Shown here one piece after another: positions 1 to 10,079 of a stretch of DNA of 64,000 nucleotides (positions are counted from its first letter, which is position 1; every line of letters starts with the position of its first letter). This DNA is from Saxidomus purpurata (lineage: Eukaryota > Mollusca > Bivalvia > Venerida > Veneridae). The position numbers and the translations under genes were made by a program. The DNA is taken from positions 29,302,327-29,366,326 of the forward strand of contig JAFMSR010000002.1 of the NCBI GenBank assembly GCA_022818135.1. The letters are read 5' to 3'. Under the pieces are notes generated by a model. It was not told the origin of the DNA and did no database searches. It saw only the letters and a program-made list of their open reading frames with translations.

Positions 1-432
1 GTATTTTTAAATTTTGATTTCCCTATCCTGGTTGCCCAACCAAGATATAGTTATTTTATCATACATGTAAGTAAAAATTTGATACACATACTTTGCCTAA
101 GGAAATATATAAATATAAGACCTATTGTATTATATTTGTGAAATATTTGCATTAAAAATTATATATTTAGATAAAATTCATTAGAGTTGAAAAGATATTA
201 TTACCTCCCTTTACCTATCTTGGGTGCGCACCCAAGATAAATTGGAAATAAATGAATTCAGAAGCTACGCGTAGGTTTAAAACTTGCATTTGGGTTCCGA
301 ATGTTAAAATATTTGTATATCTATCCAATTCAAATGTAAAAGTAGAAATTATATTGAAATAAAAAATAAATACTCAACGTTTTAAATACTTTTATATCAA
401 AGGGGGAGTAATAACAAAATTTTATAAAAGTT
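1..432. other. AT-rich flank, no gene seen
   Basis: This is AT-rich sequence left of the long-TIR transposon. There is one short inverted pair around 222-238 (CTTGGGTGCGCACCCAAG). I see no coding potential. Confidence 0.5.
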
Positions 433-1230
433 ATTCTAATATGCCTACGGTATATTTCTATAGTCAATTCGAGTGCATTAATATGATTAAAGCACTCGGA
501 AAAGTAGGCGGAGTTTCGGACATGGAAGTAGCTCCTTCCGACTTTTCTAATTTACTCCCGCGCAAAAATAAAATATAGAAATGGAAATAATATCAGTATA
601 AATACATCAGTCGCATGAAAAAGATTTGTTTAAGAACCTAATTATTATTTTTGATTGCGTCTAGAAATATCCTCACCTTGTTTTCCTTAAAAAAGCCAAG
701 AAATTCAGGATTAACAGTCATTCAATGTTTTGATTCCGGGAGACAAAACTATGAATGAAAACGCTTACGTCATCACACTGACGTCATTACTCCACGTTAA
801 AACGTTGTACAGTTCAAATTAACGGTACGCATTTAAATCGATTGGTTGCTTTGTTAGGTTCTGAATCTGACGTCTTCTGCATTCTGTCAGTAAGGTATTT
901 CTTTTTATATTTTATGTATTAGATGATTAAACTAAAATAAGTTTGTATAATATAGTTATGTTTGATATCTTGAATGGTTGCCCCAATAGGGGAGTGAATT
1001 CCAACAGCTACTATTTATGCTGTTTTATACATTACCGCCGAATTGAAAAAAGGTCCGTAGTAGTTACGATAGTTTTCAAAAAATCGGCTTCTAAGAATCG
1101 AAATAATCTATGTCTTGGAGTGCTTTATCGAAATTGAAGCATTTCCCGTCGGTAATGTGCCTGCATAATAATTCACTCCGCCAGGCACATCACCTCCGGG
1201 AAATGCTTCAATTTCGATAAAGCACTCCGA
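433..1230 (+). repeat. Left terminal inverted repeat arm
   Basis: This arm pairs with 5535-6391 in inverted orientation. Shared landmarks are the block with GTAGGCGGAGTTTCGGACAT near 505, the CRE-like TGACGTCATTAC near 779 (repeated inverted near 6020), and the block ending in GATAAAGCACTCC. The inner end (about 1116-1230) has its own small inverted repeat around TAATAATTCACTCCG. The 64-codon open frame at 943-1137 lies wholly inside the arm and is not taken as a gene. Confidence 0.85.
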
Positions 1231-1474
1231 GCCATAGATTATTTCTTAAATAAAATGTAAATTTCTAATCATCTAACTCTATGTAATGGGTCTTTTTGTT
1301 CATTAAATAAATCTCTAACAGAATATACAAAAAGTGAAAATTGTCATAAAATGTTGCTTAAAAGTAATTGACCACCTTTAAGCTATGTTTCACTTCTTAT
1401 TTTGTAATACTGTATTTGAAAAAAAAACAATCAATTTCTGTGTGTTTTATATAGTTATTGACATTAATTAATAT

Positions 1475-3131
1475 AGGTGGCCAAAGGTCAATGTTGAGAA
1501 GGCAGTGAGAAGTTTTGGTGTTCCTGCCCAGACAGTACGTGATAGGACCAGAGGAGCCATCGATCCCTTTTCATCGTTTCCCTGTCACAGGAAGAAGAGG
1601 AGACTTTGTAAGAACATGCTGAAGTGATGGCTTAACTAGCGTATAGCTTTTCTAACCGTCAATTACAGTATCTTGCGGGACACCTTATGTCCAGTCTAGG
1701 GCGAAGAAAAGACAACAAGCCACTAAGTAACAATTGGCTGTATTCGTTTCTATCCCGATGGAGCAATCTTATAGCTTCCATAGCACCCAAAACGTTAGAC
1801 ACAGCCAGAGCAAAGTCTACCACACAAGAGGCAGTCGATCGGTATTTCCAAAACTTAGGGGATATCATGGAGACGTACGGTCTTCAGGATAAGCCGCATC
1901 ACATATATAATCTGGACAAGACTGGTCTCTAACCCGATCACCGGCCACCAAATATCATTGCCACACCAAGAAGTAAGCCACAGGCAGTTACATCACCTAG
2001 GACGACCACAACCACTTTGATCGGTTGCGCAAATGCTGTGGGAAACTGTGTGCCGCCATACTTCATCTTTAAGAGGAAACGATTTAATGAGGACCTACTG
2101 AAAGGAGCAACTCCGGGAGCCCGTGGCATTATGTCCGATTCAGGTTGGTCAAATGCTAGCATTTTCAAGCAGTACCTGGAGGAGCACTTCCTCACGTCAG
2201 CGGAGGTGGATCAGAAAAAGATCCAATATTGCTAATATTTGATGGGCACGCCTCACACATATCCCCAACTTTAATTGACTGGGCGGAGGAGCGTCATACT
2301 GTTTTGTTTGTATTGCCTACACACACGTCTCGCGTTCTGCAACCACTTGATGTGGCAGTCTTTGGTCCTTTCAAGACGTACTATTACCAAGAGTGTTCGT
2401 ATTTTATGCAGAGAAATATGGGGCAGTGCGTTACTCGCTACGACATGGCTTAGCTGGCATGTAAGGCACATTTGAAGGCAATGAGCCCAACCAACATGCA
2501 GGCTGCATTTAGGAAAAGTGGCATTCTTCCGATGAATAGAAACGTTGTCTCACAAGAAAAGCTCTTTCCATGCTAATCTTTCAGAGAAGATCGGCCTTTA
2601 GGTTTTGGCAATCGAATCCGGTAAAGAAGCTGTCGAGGAATTTCTAAGACTGGAGATAGAAAGCAGCCAGTCTTCACAAGGCGAAGTCCATCAATGCCAA
2701 TGTAAGAAGCGGAAGGTGTCTGCCAAACCTAGACCAGGTGGAAGAGCAATAACAGAAGACGGGTACATGGGTGATTTACTTGCATTTGAGGCAGAGAAGA
2801 ATGTTACCACTGCTAGCCCACTAAAGCCAAAGTAGTTAAATTTTAATTTTCTGAGCCTTCAAGCCGACGCACGTCAACTAGTGGATTAAAGTTACCCACT
2901 ACTGCACCCAGTACTACATACTCAGACTCGGATGACGAAATAGTGGACGACGTGCCATGTTGTGTTTGCGGGAAGACCACGCCCCTGAAACTGCGCGAGG
3001 ACCCAAACATCAAAATAGTCACATGGGCACAGTGCGATGTTTGCAATCGCTGTGTACGTGTGAGTTTCTGCACCGAAGTACGAGTTGTCAGACGGCATAG
3101 CAAATTCATGTGCATACATTGCAAAAATTAG
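1475..3131 (+). pseudogene. Broken pogo/Tigger-like (DDE_1) transposase with a C-terminal PHD-like zinc finger
   Basis: The product would have cut and joined transposon ends. Pieces in order: a psq-type helix-turn-helix (about 1483-1560, motif SFGVPAQTVRDR), a CENP-B/pogo-like middle part (1687-1932, ending IYNLDKTGL with the first catalytic Asp), the core (2017-2235), then a separate frame (2229-2453) with LIFDGHASH (second Asp) and RVLQPLDVAVFGPFK (third Asp). A downstream lysine- and serine-rich stretch (2605-2835) is followed by a Cys-rich module (2943-3131) with CCVCG, WAQCDVCNRC and CIHC, arranged like a PHD finger. The frame is broken by a shift near 1585, stops near 1606, 1633 and 1930, a shift near 2225 and a stop near 2452. 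It lies between the two long arms of the element at 433-6391, so it is most likely that element's own transposase. Confidence 0.85.
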
Positions 3132-3230
3132 AGTTTTATATTTAAGTTCGAACAGTTCATAGTTATTGTTGCCTTGCTAATTGGATGTAAATAGTATTTA
3201 TTTAAATTTCAGTTTAAAAATGTTTGTTTT

Positions 3231-3797
3231 AAAGAGGCACTCCCTACATCTAGCAGATTATATTCTCGAAACATAGATTATGTGTTCAATGAACGCAAAA
3301 TGATAAATAAAAACGATTTCAAAGAAGAATCTATGGCGAAAATTGCCTCATTTTACCACAATCAATATAGAGGCTTTCTGTAATAAATCGCATCCACCCA
3401 TTAATTATAAAATAACAACTCTACATAGATTATTGAATGGTTTACGGTACTACAGTATATTTCAAACCGCTGATTGTATCGATAATGACAGGGAATGCAT
3501 AGCTGAAACTTTTAGGTTAAGTTATAATACTTCCAAAGATTCTATTATTTATGTTTTGGAGGTTATTTAGTTTGACATCAGTTATAGGGTATGTCCCTTT
3601 AAAGGGGCACTCCGTACATCTAGCAGATTCCTTTTAATGGGTGCATAGCGATATGATGATTATTTGTGCCAAAATGAGGAATTTTTCGATATAAGTTGTT
3701 CTTTAAAGGGACATACCCTAAACTTTTAGGTTTAGTAATAATTACATATGTCTTTGAAATCATTTAATTTGACACCAGTTTTAGGGAGTGCCTCTTT
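3231..3797. mobile_element. MITE with perfect 16-bp TIRs, with a second copy nested inside
   Basis: The ends are AAAGAGGCACTCCCTA (3231-3246) and its exact reverse complement (3782-3797). Related ends lie inside: TAGGGTATGTCCCTTT near 3584, GGGGCACTCCGTACATCTAG near 3603 and AAAGGGACATACCCTA near 3705. This suggests a second member of the same family inserted in the first. The segment CATCTAGCAGATT follows both left-type ends. No protein is encoded; the 75-codon open frame at 3343 is AT-rich and anonymous. A similar right end (AGAGTATGCCTCTTTAA) occurs near 33034 in a DAGL intron. Confidence 0.75.
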
Positions 3798-4529
3798 ACT
3801 GATAAACCACAAAATGTGTAGACCTGTGTACTAAAGTTACTAAAAATACACTTTGTTCATGTTACATATTTGTCGTTTTACTTGTTCCCACAGATTAGTG
3901 GATCCCAAATTTATTACAAACACCACCAGTACTAGATAACATCCGAAAAAATGTTATAATACTGTCATAAAAACATTTCCTACTATATAGACATGTCTTT
4001 AGCGTCATAAATTATACAATAAAGATGAAATTGTAGATGTTACACTGTTTCAAAGCTTTAACTATCAAACATTGACCTTTGACCATATTGTAACTATTTA
4101 CACACATGTTGCGGCCATCTTGGATTTCTAGAGACTCGAAACATTTTGAAACAAACAAATTTCAACAGTTGGGAAATGCATGTTTATAAGTCATTGTTTA
4201 CTGGCACAGACCAGTTAACCCCTGTAATGTCCAATATACTTATGTCTGTTTCCTACACTACTACTTTGCTGTTCTCTAATTGTTGGTGACCATCTTGGGC
4301 GCCATAGTGGTTTACTCCATGACAACAACCTTTCTAAGCTGAAAAGTGCTACCGATTTAAAGATTAACATTACTGTTGCTTTAAATTGGTATTATGTTCT
4401 GTTAGTGTCAATATGTTTCAAATTAGAAATGTAATGAGGAAATAAACATTGTCAAAAGCCAGGGTTCTTTAACAAAAAGTGACATTGACCTTGACTTCTA
4501 CATTGTTATATTTTGCTGGTCTCTTAATG

Positions 4530-4816
4530 TATATAGGAGTCACCCGGTGGTCGGTCGGTCGGTCGGTCCGTTGCATTTTCCTTGTCCGGAGCATAACTTG
4601 AAAACCGCTGGTTGGAATTCAATACAACTTTATACAATGGTCAAGCATAATGAGAGCAAGTGCAGTGTACAAAACCAAAACCCTACCTTGATAGATGACA
4701 GAGTTATTGCCAAGAACCTTATTGTTATTTTAGTTTTTTGCAAGATATTCTGTTACTACTAACTTCTTCAGTTGATAAAGCGGTCTTTCGGAGATATTAA
4801 TCACATTTAGTGATAG
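4530..4816 (+). mobile_element. Single-unit copy of the tandem-repeat element also found at 54236-54950
   Basis: It starts TATATAGGAGTCACCCGG followed by (GGTC)n, contains one core unit beginning CCTTGTCCGGAGCATAACTT (4580), and ends with a small hairpin, ATCACATTTAGTGAT. The same start and end flank several core units at 54.3-54.95 kb. The structure matches bivalve 'pearl'-like and Helentron-like non-autonomous elements: a fixed left flank, a variable number of core repeats, and a right flank with a terminal hairpin. That family assignment is inference. The copy lies inside the long-TIR transposon. Confidence 0.75.
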
Positions 4817-5534
4817 GTCTAGGTTTTTTTTTACATTTTTGGTCATATCTTGTAAAGGTTTAAGCAAAGTCTTGGAAAATTTTTTGATGAAAACAATTTA
4901 ATTGTTAGCAGCGTTTTTCATCATTTGTATCTCTTTGTTCTTAATCCGATGCGAATCAATTCAACCGTCTCATAATTCGGGGGTCATTTTTTCGAAATAT
5001 TTGGTGAAATTGCTCTACGAAGACACTTAAATTATCCTTTAATAAGAAAATGGGTAGGCTGTCGGTTTAATGTTATATTTATTCATGTATGAAAATAAAC
5101 GGTTTTGTGTCTGTTACCGTTATATTTAATTTGATCGTAGAGACATGACTGTAACGTACATTATACCCCGGGGACAATTTCACCATATAATTTTATGTTC
5201 TAATAATGTTATAATAATTATTTTATACGCTGAAGACAGACACATTGACAGGTCTGCGTTTTAATTTGCCCGTTTAGCTCCTACGATAAGATGTCGAGAA
5301 TAAAATGTCCTGTCTGGGGAACAATTCTTTTAAATGTTAGTTATATTACCACGGTCGCTTTATACAATTATATTCATAAATGCTTATGTTTAAAAAATCT
5401 TTCGCTCGAAAATCTTTGTGAGAGAGTCTGCAAAGATACTAGTATACAAGTAATTTCTAGTCCTTTATTATGCAACTGCCATGACGACGACCCGATAACA
5501 CCTGTCTGATATTTAAGAAATAACCAGGGCTGGG

Positions 5535-6391
5535 GTGCTTAATCAAATTGAAGGCCCGGCGGTGATAGCAGTCTGGAGGGGGGCGGAAATGTAATTCACG
5601 AGGGCGAAGCCGGAGTGAATTATTACGCAGGCATATCGGAGGGACCAATGGTTTCAATTTCGATAAAGCACTCCAAGACATAGATTATTTCGATTCTTAG
5701 AAGCCGATTTTTTTAAACTACTACGGACCTTCTTATTTATTAGGGATTTTTTTTAGTTCAGCTTCAGATGCGGTAATGTGTAAAACAGCATAAGTAGTAG
5801 CTGTTGGAATTCACTCCCCTATTCGGGCAACCATTCAAGATACCAAACATAACTATATCATACAAACTTATTTTATTTTAATCATCTAATACATAAAATA
5901 TAAAAAGAAATACCTGACTTACATTATGCAGAAGACGTCAGATTCAAAACCTAACAAAGTAGCCAATCGATTTAAATGCGTACCGTTAATTTGAACTGTA
6001 CAACGTTTTAACGTGGAGTAATGACGTCAGTGTGATGACGTAAACGTTTTCATTCATAGTTTTGTCTCCCGGAATCAAAACATTGTATGACTGTTAATCC
6101 TGAATTTCTTGGCTTTTTTTAAGGAAAACAAGGTGAGGGTATTCTAAGGCTTACTTGACGCAATCAAAAATAATATTTAGGTTCTTAAACAAATCTTTTG
6201 CATGCGACTAATGTATTTATACTGATATTATTTCAATTTCTATATTTTTTTGCGGTGGAGTAGTAATTAGAATACGGATTAGTCGGAAGGAGCTACTTCC
6301 ATGTCCGGAACTCCGCCTACTTTTCCGAGTGCTTTAATCATATTAATGCACTCGAATTGACTATAGAAATATACCGTAGGCATATTAGAAT
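5535..6391 (-). repeat. Right terminal inverted repeat arm
   Basis: Inverted counterpart of 433-1230. It contains GATAAAGCACTCCAAGACAT (5657), the CRE-like TGACGTCA (near 6022) and GGAGCTACTTCCATGTCCGG (near 6288). The arms differ by scattered substitutions and short indels, so they are old or were never homogenised. Confidence 0.85.
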
Positions 6392-6410
6392 TCTTGATAT
6401 TGCGACGTCT

Positions 6411-6450
6411 GATATCACAGGACAGTGTTATTATGACACTGTCCTGATAT
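6411..6450. repeat. Short hairpin beside the transposon's right end
   Basis: AGGACAGTGT and ACACTGTCCT form inverted arms around a short AT-rich loop, flanked by GATATCAC and GATATAAC. A directly repeated CCCACTTCAGACAT follows (6462-6495). Nothing coding is seen. Confidence 0.6.
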
Positions 6451-6980
6451 AACGTTTCCCCCCCACTTCAGACATGCCCCGCCCACTTCAGACATTTAGT
6501 GAGATTTATGAAATAAGATCTAGGCTATTGTGGATTTCTAACAGTCGCTACACTATAAATCAACATTTCAGAAACTGCTTTAGGATACAGGGGCGCGTTT
6601 CACTGAAATTTCTGGGAAAACAAGCAAACACGCAACATCACATAAAATCGAAAAATGACTGTAGAATTTTTTATTTTTGAATTAAATATAGTGTTGTCGG
6701 TATTCATTTTTTTCTTAGTTAGAACATTATCTATCCATCTATAGCAATTTCGAATCAATTTTCGCGAAAAAGTTGATTTTCATTTTTTCACCCCTTCCTA
6801 TTTTCATAGTTATGTCTTATTACCTGAATGATATGAGCTGAAACATTATAAGCCGCCTCTAAAAAGTACATAAATGCTTTCTAGGTATGTTTTAATGTTC
6901 AGCATTTCCTATAAAGCATAAAATTAACATGATTAACGATTTAAACCATTGATGACGTCATAAATACAACATAAATCACT

Positions 6981-7390
6981 TAATTTACTTCTTTGTTTTT
7001 AATTGTGAAAAGGGAGAATTGAAATCAGCTGCATAATAAATAGAATACAAGGTTACTGTCTTTTGATAACAGTTGATATCGAACTCGGATGAATATCGAC
7101 CAGAAAGCCTCGGCAAGCCTCGGCTTCCCTGGCCGATATCATCCTCATCCGATATCAACTGTTATCAAAAGACAGTAACCTTATATTCTCTATATATCAA
7201 CTTAATTTACTTCTTTGTTTTTAATTGTGAAAACGGAAAATTGAAGTCAGCTGCATAATAAATAGAATACAAGGTTACAGTCTTTTGACAACAGTTGATA
7301 TTCGGACACGGATGACTATGGGGGGAAAGCCTAGGGAACATCCTCGTCTGCCGATATCAACTGTTAGTAAAAGACAGTAACCTTGTATTC
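6981..7390. repeat. Tandemly duplicated foldback element, about 222-bp period
   Basis: Two consecutive copies start TAATTTACTTCTTTG (6981 and 7203). Each has a unique arm followed by a foldback: AAGGTTACTGTCTTTTGATA (7049) returns inverted at 7163-7182, and the second copy folds between about 7271 and 7384. The first copy's outer arms are perfect over 32 bases and extend imperfectly further. The second copy has decayed more. This looks like a MITE-type foldback duplicated together with its left flank. Confidence 0.75.
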
Positions 7391-7884
7391 TCTATATGTA
7401 AGGGTAGGGAGGAAAGGAAGGGGATGGGGGTTATATAATGAAGAATTCAGTAGCACCAGTAAATTTAACAATGACTTAAAGTATTAAATCCTTTTTATTA
7501 GTAAAAGCCTTTATGTATGTTAAAATTACGAGCGACCTTCTAATTAAAATACTTAAGCCGAATAAATATGGTAATCTTTGAACGGATCATGTCAAAGTAT
7601 GCAAATTGTCTACAGCCACACGATCACTTAAAATTGATGAACCAACTGATAGAATAGATACTAGAATTGTGTTTTATTTGCTCTGAAATGATATTGACGT
7701 ATGCTTTTCTTCAGTATTTATGTAGTTTCTTCACATAAAAATAGTGCCAGATAGCGTTTCTTATTTTGTGCATTTTTCTTGATGAAAAACATACTGTGCT
7801 ATATTTTCTAAAAAGGCTGGTTTTAATTTAGGGTTTTAAATACCGCTCGTAAATAAGACCAATCAGAATGGCAAACTGCTTACA

Positions 7885-8040
7885 TGTGGTGTAATGAGAT
7901 CTCATTGATTGAGGGTCATGGAGTCGAGCCCTGCTACCGACCTTGTCTCTTTATGTAATATCGTTGGCAGTACTTACTGAGCAAAAGTTCTAATACTGAT
8001 GGTAAGGTAAACTCCCCGCCTGTAAAAGAACGGTTGAAAC
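7885..8040 (+). repeat. tRNA-derived SINE fragment, family A
   Basis: It contains a B-box-like GGAGTCGAGCCC followed by a tail region with TGTCTCTTTATGTAA. The same order, on the opposite strand, occurs at 13225-13432 and 28420-28655. The A box is poorly conserved here, so this is a degenerate or 5'-truncated copy. Confidence 0.55.
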
Positions 8041-8623
8041 GAAACTAGATAAAAAGAAAAATGTCAAGTGCATTTAGTAAAAGCACCAGGTAGGGAGCTT
8101 GTAGCCAAATTACGCTTCCATAATGACAAAATATGAGAGACACTTCACACAGTTTATACATGTATATATGCGACTCCCTACGAAAATAGGTCCCAAGGGA
8201 GCTGTATACGGTGTGACAGACATGATTTCTAACAATTTCTGTTTCTATTATTATGTATAGGCCTATTCATATAAATCTCATCTAAATGTCCACGTTGTAG
8301 ATTTATTTTCTTGTTTAAACGGCTACATTTCTGTCCTTGCTCATTTTAATATTTGTTGAAACCGTAAATCATATTTATATGACACCTTCGCGATCTTGAT
8401 GTACTGTCATTAAATATATGATATTTACATGGATAAACATACTTTAGCGTAATAATGTGTTGTGTTGTGATCGGCCTATCCTGTCTGACCTATCCTGTAA
8501 CCATGTCATATCCATTATGTTATGTTTATCTGCCTGTGCATACTGTTCTGTTACCCTATCATATATATATCATGATTTGTAGCAATATACTGTCCTGTAT
8601 ATCCATAATTTTCTCTTTTTATT

Positions 8624-9950
8624 ATGTTCTGTTGCCCTGCCCTGTCCAGTGTGTTCTGCTGCCCGGCCGAGTGTGTTGTGTTGCCCTGTCAAGTGTGTTC
8701 TGTTGCCCGGCCGAGTGTGTTCTGTTGTCCAGTCCAGTGTGTTCTGTTGTCCAGTCCAGTGTGTTGTGTTGCCCTGTCAAGTGTCAACTGTTTCCCGGCC
8801 GAGTGTGTTGTGTTGCCTTGTCCATTGGGTTCTGTTTCACTTTCCAATGTGTTCTGTTGCCCTGTCCATTGTGTTCTGTTGCACTTTCCAATGTGTTCTG
8901 TTGCCCTGTCCAATGTGTCCTGTTGTCTTGTCCAGTGTATTCTATTGTCCTGTCCAGTGTGTTCTGTTGATGGGTCCAGTGTGTTCTGTTGCCCTGTCGA
9001 GTGTGTTCTGTTGCCCGGTCCAGTGTGTTCTGTTGCCATGTCCAGTGTGTTCTGCTGCCCTGTCCAATGTGTCTTGGTGCCCTGTCCAGTGTGTTCTATT
9101 GTCCGGTCCAGTGTGTTATATTGCCCTGTCCATTTTGTTTTGTTGCCCGGTCCAGCGTGTTTTGTTACCCGGTCCAGCATGTTGTGCTGCTCGGTCCAGT
9201 CTGTTCTGTTGCCCGGCCTATGTTTTGTTGCCAGGTCCAGTTTGTTCTATTGCCCTGTCCAGTGTGTTATGTTGCCCGGTCCAGTGTGTTTCGTTGCCAG
9301 GTCCAGTTTGTTCTGCTGCCCGGTCCAGTTTGTTCTGATGCCCGGTCCAGTGTGTTTTGTTGCCCGGTCCAGTGTGTTTCGTTGCCAGGTCCAGTTTGTT
9401 CAGCTGCCCGGTCCAGTATGTTTTGTTGCCATATCCAGTTTGTTCTGCTGCCCATTCCAGTTTGTTCTGTTGCCCGGTCCAGTGTGTTTTGTTGCCAGAT
9501 CAAGTTCGTTCTGTTGCCCTGTTCAGTGTGATCTGTTGTCCGGTCTAGTGTGTTCTGTTGTCAGATCCAGTTTGTTATGCAGCCAGGTCCAGTTTGTTCT
9601 GTTGCCCAGTCCAGTGTGTTTTGTTGCCAGGTCCAGTTTGTTCTGTTGCCCGGTCCAGATTGTTCTGTTGCCCAGTACAGTGTGTTTTGTTACCAGGTCC
9701 AGTTTGTTCTGTTGCCCATTCCAGTTTGTTCTATTGCCCTGTCCAGTTTGTTCTGTTGCCCGGTCCATTGTGTTATGTTGCCCTGTCCATTGTGTTGTGT
9801 TGCCCTGTCCAGTTTGTTCTGTTGCCCTGTCCAGTGTGTTCTGTTGCCCAGTCCAGTTTGTTCTATTGCCCTGTCCAGTGTGTTCTGATGCCCTGTCCAG
9901 TATGTTTTTGTTGCCTTGTCCAGTGTGTTCTGATGTCCGGTATTTAACCA
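8624..9950. repeat. 22-bp minisatellite, about 60 units, GTCCAGTGTGTTCTGTTGCCCG
   Basis: Unit starts at 9851, 9873 and 9895 give a 22-base period. Variants alternate CAGTGTG/CAGTTTG and CCCTG/CCCGG/CCAGG. Degenerate units fringe it from about 8460 and to about 10030. Because 22 is not a multiple of 3 and the unit lacks stops in any frame, long open frames appear on both strands: 8624-10075 (483 codons) would encode a Cys/Val/Pro-rich repeat of 22 residues (CCPVQCVLLPGPVCSVARSS and similar). The plus strand is almost free of A. I treat it as a satellite, because no splice sites, promoter or non-repeat coding flanks support a gene. It lies about 2.3 kb upstream of the DAGL start codon. Confidence 0.85.
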
Positions 9951-10079
9951 TGTTTTGTCTCCTTGGCTGTCATTCTTTGTTCTGCTCTGTCCACCATTTT
10001 TTGCAGCCCTGCTCTGCCCGTCCCTCTACAAAATTGGTATTGTGCCATGCCGCGCCTTTTCATTATGTTTTATAACAAA

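Larger units (their letters stand above)
433..6391. mobile_element. Decayed DDE DNA transposon with about 0.8-kb terminal inverted repeats
   Basis: The two ends are inverted copies of each other. The outermost bases ATTCTAATATGCCTACGG (from 433) reappear as the reverse complement ending at 6391. The similarity runs inward to about 1230 on the left and about 5535 on the right, with small indels and substitutions. Between the arms is a broken pogo/Tigger-type (DDE_1) transposase at about 1475-3131. Two other elements sit inside: a MITE (3231-3797) and a single-unit tandem-repeat element (4530-4816). A target-site duplication could not be fixed, because similarity blurs at the last bases and the flanks (left AAAGTT, right TCTTGA) do not match. 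Pogo-type elements usually have TIRs of tens of bases, so arms of 0.8 kb are unusual. Stop codons and frameshifts in the transposase show the copy is no longer autonomous. Confidence 0.85.

Noticed and set aside
8624..10075. 483-residue Cys-rich protein gene
   Set aside because: The open frame is entirely a 22-bp satellite that is equally open in other frames and on the other strand.
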